Of a stretch of 64,000 bases of DNA, positions 62,491 to 64,000 are shown piece after piece (within the stretch, counting starts at the first letter, position 1; every line of letters begins with the position of its first letter). Location of the stretch: assembly GCA_050015495.1 (NCBI GenBank), contig JBEKBH010000006.1, positions 62,001 to 126,000 on the forward strand, in the 5' to 3' direction. This DNA is from Palsa-1439 sp050015495 (GTDB lineage Bacteria > Verrucomicrobiota > Verrucomicrobiia > Palsa-1439). Position numbers and translations under genes: made by a program. The notes below the pieces were generated by a model, which saw only the letters and a program-made list of their open reading frames with translations, searched no databases and was not told where the DNA came from.

Positions 62491-64000
62491 TTCTCCGATT
62501 CCTTGAAGGATTCTACGCGGTAGATGAACACCTGCGTGCCCGGTGCGCGCCAGTCGTCCGCGGCTGCGCCCGCCTTTTCCGCGAGCGTGTCCAGAAACCG
62601 CGTCTTGTCTGGTATCTGCTCCCAAACCTGCGGCAGGTACGTCGCCGTTCTACCGTCCATCCGCAGGACGACGCCATCGCGATATGGCTGCAATTTGGCC
62701 AGCAGGTCTTCCGGCGAACTGAACGCCAGTGGCTCCGGCACCGTGAGCACGCTGATTTCGATCTCGACCTTGTCGAGTTCGTCCGGCCGGACGGGCTGGA
62801 ATCGGGGGTCACGCGTTGCGGCGTTCAGGGAGTTGTCCATCACCGCCTTGTAGAGCGGCTCCTGGGGTTGGATGTGGCCGATGCACCCGCGCAGGCGACC
62901 CTGTTCGGTGAGCGTGACGAAGCATCCTTTTACATCCGCGAACTTCCGCGGAAAAGCGTTGGTCTTCACTTCCGGCAGTTTGTCGTTGGTGACAACCTCC
63001 GTGAGGCTCTGTCGGGCCAGTCGCAGCAGTTGTTCCCGCTCTTCATGGCTGAACGCCTGCAGCGATGGGGAGCAAAAGGCGATGGCGGCGTAACCGACAA
63101 CGCTGTCCTTCCGTCCGGCTGTGTCGCCGCTGTTACGAGCATCGAGCAATGTGGCTTTCCAGCCTTTTGCTCGTGCCAATGAAAGCAACGTCAGCACGCC
63201 GGTCTTGCCGCAGGCCTCCTCAGCCTTCATCCGGTCAACATCAAGATCGCAGATGGCGGACACGCAACGCGCATCCTTCTCGCGCGCGATGTCATATGGA
63301 TAGTAGTGACTCAGGTCCGTGCTGACCACCAGTAGCGTGTTGTTGTCGAGACGGTCCGCCAACGCCTGCGCAAGCTTCGCGGGGTCAACCTCGCCGGTAA
63401 TGATCGAGACGAGCGAGAAATTCGTCAGCGTCTTCTGCAGGAATGGCACCTCCACTTCCGCCGAATGCTCCCACGTCTCCGGAGTATCCTCACCGAATTC
63501 CGGCTCCGGATGCGAGGCCTGCTTCGACCACGGAGGACGCTGCACCAGACACTTCGGTTCGGGCACGAAGGGCCCGGCTTCCGCCCATTGCCTGGCCTTG
63601 GGCGATACGGACACAAGCCCAAGCGGTGTCCGATACGCGTCCGCGGCGATCACTGACGCGCCTCGAAACAACGCGTAGTGACTCGGCGCTAGGATGACGA
63701 CGGTATCGTACACGCGCCCCGCCAGCAGCCGGTAGGCTTCGGCAGCGACCGGGCCGGAAAACTCGTAACCGGCGTGCGGACACAAGATGGCGCGCAACTC
63801 GCCTTCAATCACCCGCGGTTTCGCGCCCGCCAGAAGGGCGTCAATTGTCTGCGACAGTTGTGCCGCATCCCGGGGATAGAACAACCCGGCTACGGCCGGT
63901 TCTCTCACGACCAGCGGCGCCTTGAGATTCTCAGACGATCCGGTCGTGCTGCCACCGGATTGCGCAGTACGTTGAATGTTGGTCGCGACCGCGCTGGCGC
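62487..64000 (-). CDS. Memo-AMMECR1 fusion protein (5' end beyond the window)
   Basis: The frame stays open to the window edge: upstream of the GTG at 63908 it reads ...SGGSTTGSSENLKAPLV with no stop, so the true start, probably with a signal peptide, lies outside. The Memo domain shows LFYPRDAAQL, CPHAGYEFSGPVA, APSHYALF, WEHSAEVEVPFLQ and TDLSHYY, which supply the metal-binding His residues. The last 180 residues are AMMECR1 (GCFVTLTEQGRLRGCIG). These are the two partners of the radical SAM enzyme at 58785, here in one chain. Function of the system is unknown. Confidence 0.9.
   Translation of the reverse strand, partial: ASAVATNIQRTAQSGGSTTGSSENLKAPLVVREPAVAGLFYPRDAAQLSQTIDALLAGAKPRVIEGELRAILCPHAGYEFSGPVAAEAYRLLAGRVYDTVVILAPSHYALFRGASVIAADAYRTPLGLVSVSPKARQWAEAGPFVPEPKCLVQRPPWSKQASHPEPEFGEDTPETWEHSAEVEVPFLQKTLTNFSLVSIITGEVDPAKLAQALADRLDNNTLLVVSTDLSHYYPYDIAREKDARCVSAICDLDVDRMKAEEACGKTGVLTLLSLARAKGWKATLLDARNSGDTAGRKDSVVGYAAIAFCSPSLQAFSHEEREQLLRLARQSLTEVVTNDKLPEVKTNAFPRKFADVKGCFVTLTEQGRLRGCIGHIQPQEPLYKAVMDNSLNAATRDPRFQPVRPDELDKVEIEISVLTVPEPLAFSSPEDLLAKLQPYRDGVVLRMDGRTATYLPQVWEQIPDKTRFLDTLAEKAGAAADDWRAPGTQVFIYRVESFKESEK

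Overview
The window is about 60% G+C, densely coded, and most likely from a member of the Verrucomicrobiota. The basis is an exosortase together with a protein carrying a VPDSG-CTERM-like tail, a bacillithiol operon, a Memo/AMMECR1/radical-SAM module and DUF2911 proteins. This placement is inferred from gene content, because no rRNA is present.

Region 1 (1-45445) is a large exopolysaccharide and exosortase locus, almost entirely on the + strand. It opens with sugar-assembly genes: a deacetylase/glycosyltransferase fusion, a NodB deacetylase, GT2 and GT4 glycosyltransferases, an AsnB-type amidotransferase, an FkbM methyltransferase, a Wzy-like polymerase, a Wzx-like flippase and a hexapeptide acetyltransferase. 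It also holds an unusual number of FemAB/GNAT-type proteins. Interrupting these is a secreted parallel beta-helix protein with four PKD repeats. At 19776-24843 a glycosyltransferase and a two-domain protein of unknown role have been segmentally duplicated, leaving two truncated relics.

From 24939 to 33686 a tightly packed operon joins a rhamnose-synthase-like reductase, an outer-membrane barrel, the exosortase, and an acyl module: adenylation enzyme, ACP, ketosynthase-III-like enzyme, FkbH glyceryl-ACP synthase, second ACP and hexapeptide acyltransferase. The FkbH/ACP/KAS-III trio is the set known from tetronate biosynthesis, here placed inside a surface-polysaccharide locus. PrsT-like, PrsK-like and PrsR-like genes follow (TPR lipoprotein, histidine kinase, sigma-54 activator). 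A BspA-type leucine-rich-repeat gene comes next, bracketed by an approximately 80-bp direct repeat.

Region 2 (45443-48713) holds a Wza-type export lipoprotein (-), a VPDSG-CTERM-like secreted protein (+) and a second secreted protein (-). Sigma-54-type -24/-12 elements precede all three, and another lies before the PKD beta-helix gene. I infer a PrsK/PrsR-sigma-54 regulon linking export, exosortase substrate and secreted proteins.

Region 3 (48714-64000) is on the - strand and looks like housekeeping or metabolic sequence. It has an M50 protease with zinc ribbons, then a six-gene bacillithiol operon (PIG-L deacetylase, small membrane protein, sodium:solute symporter, half-length BshC-like protein, BshB1, BshA). 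Two DUF2911 proteins follow, then a coupled operon of a Memo-AMMECR1 fusion, a membrane spermidine-synthase-like protein, a small membrane protein and a radical SAM enzyme. The first and last genes of the window are cut by its edges.
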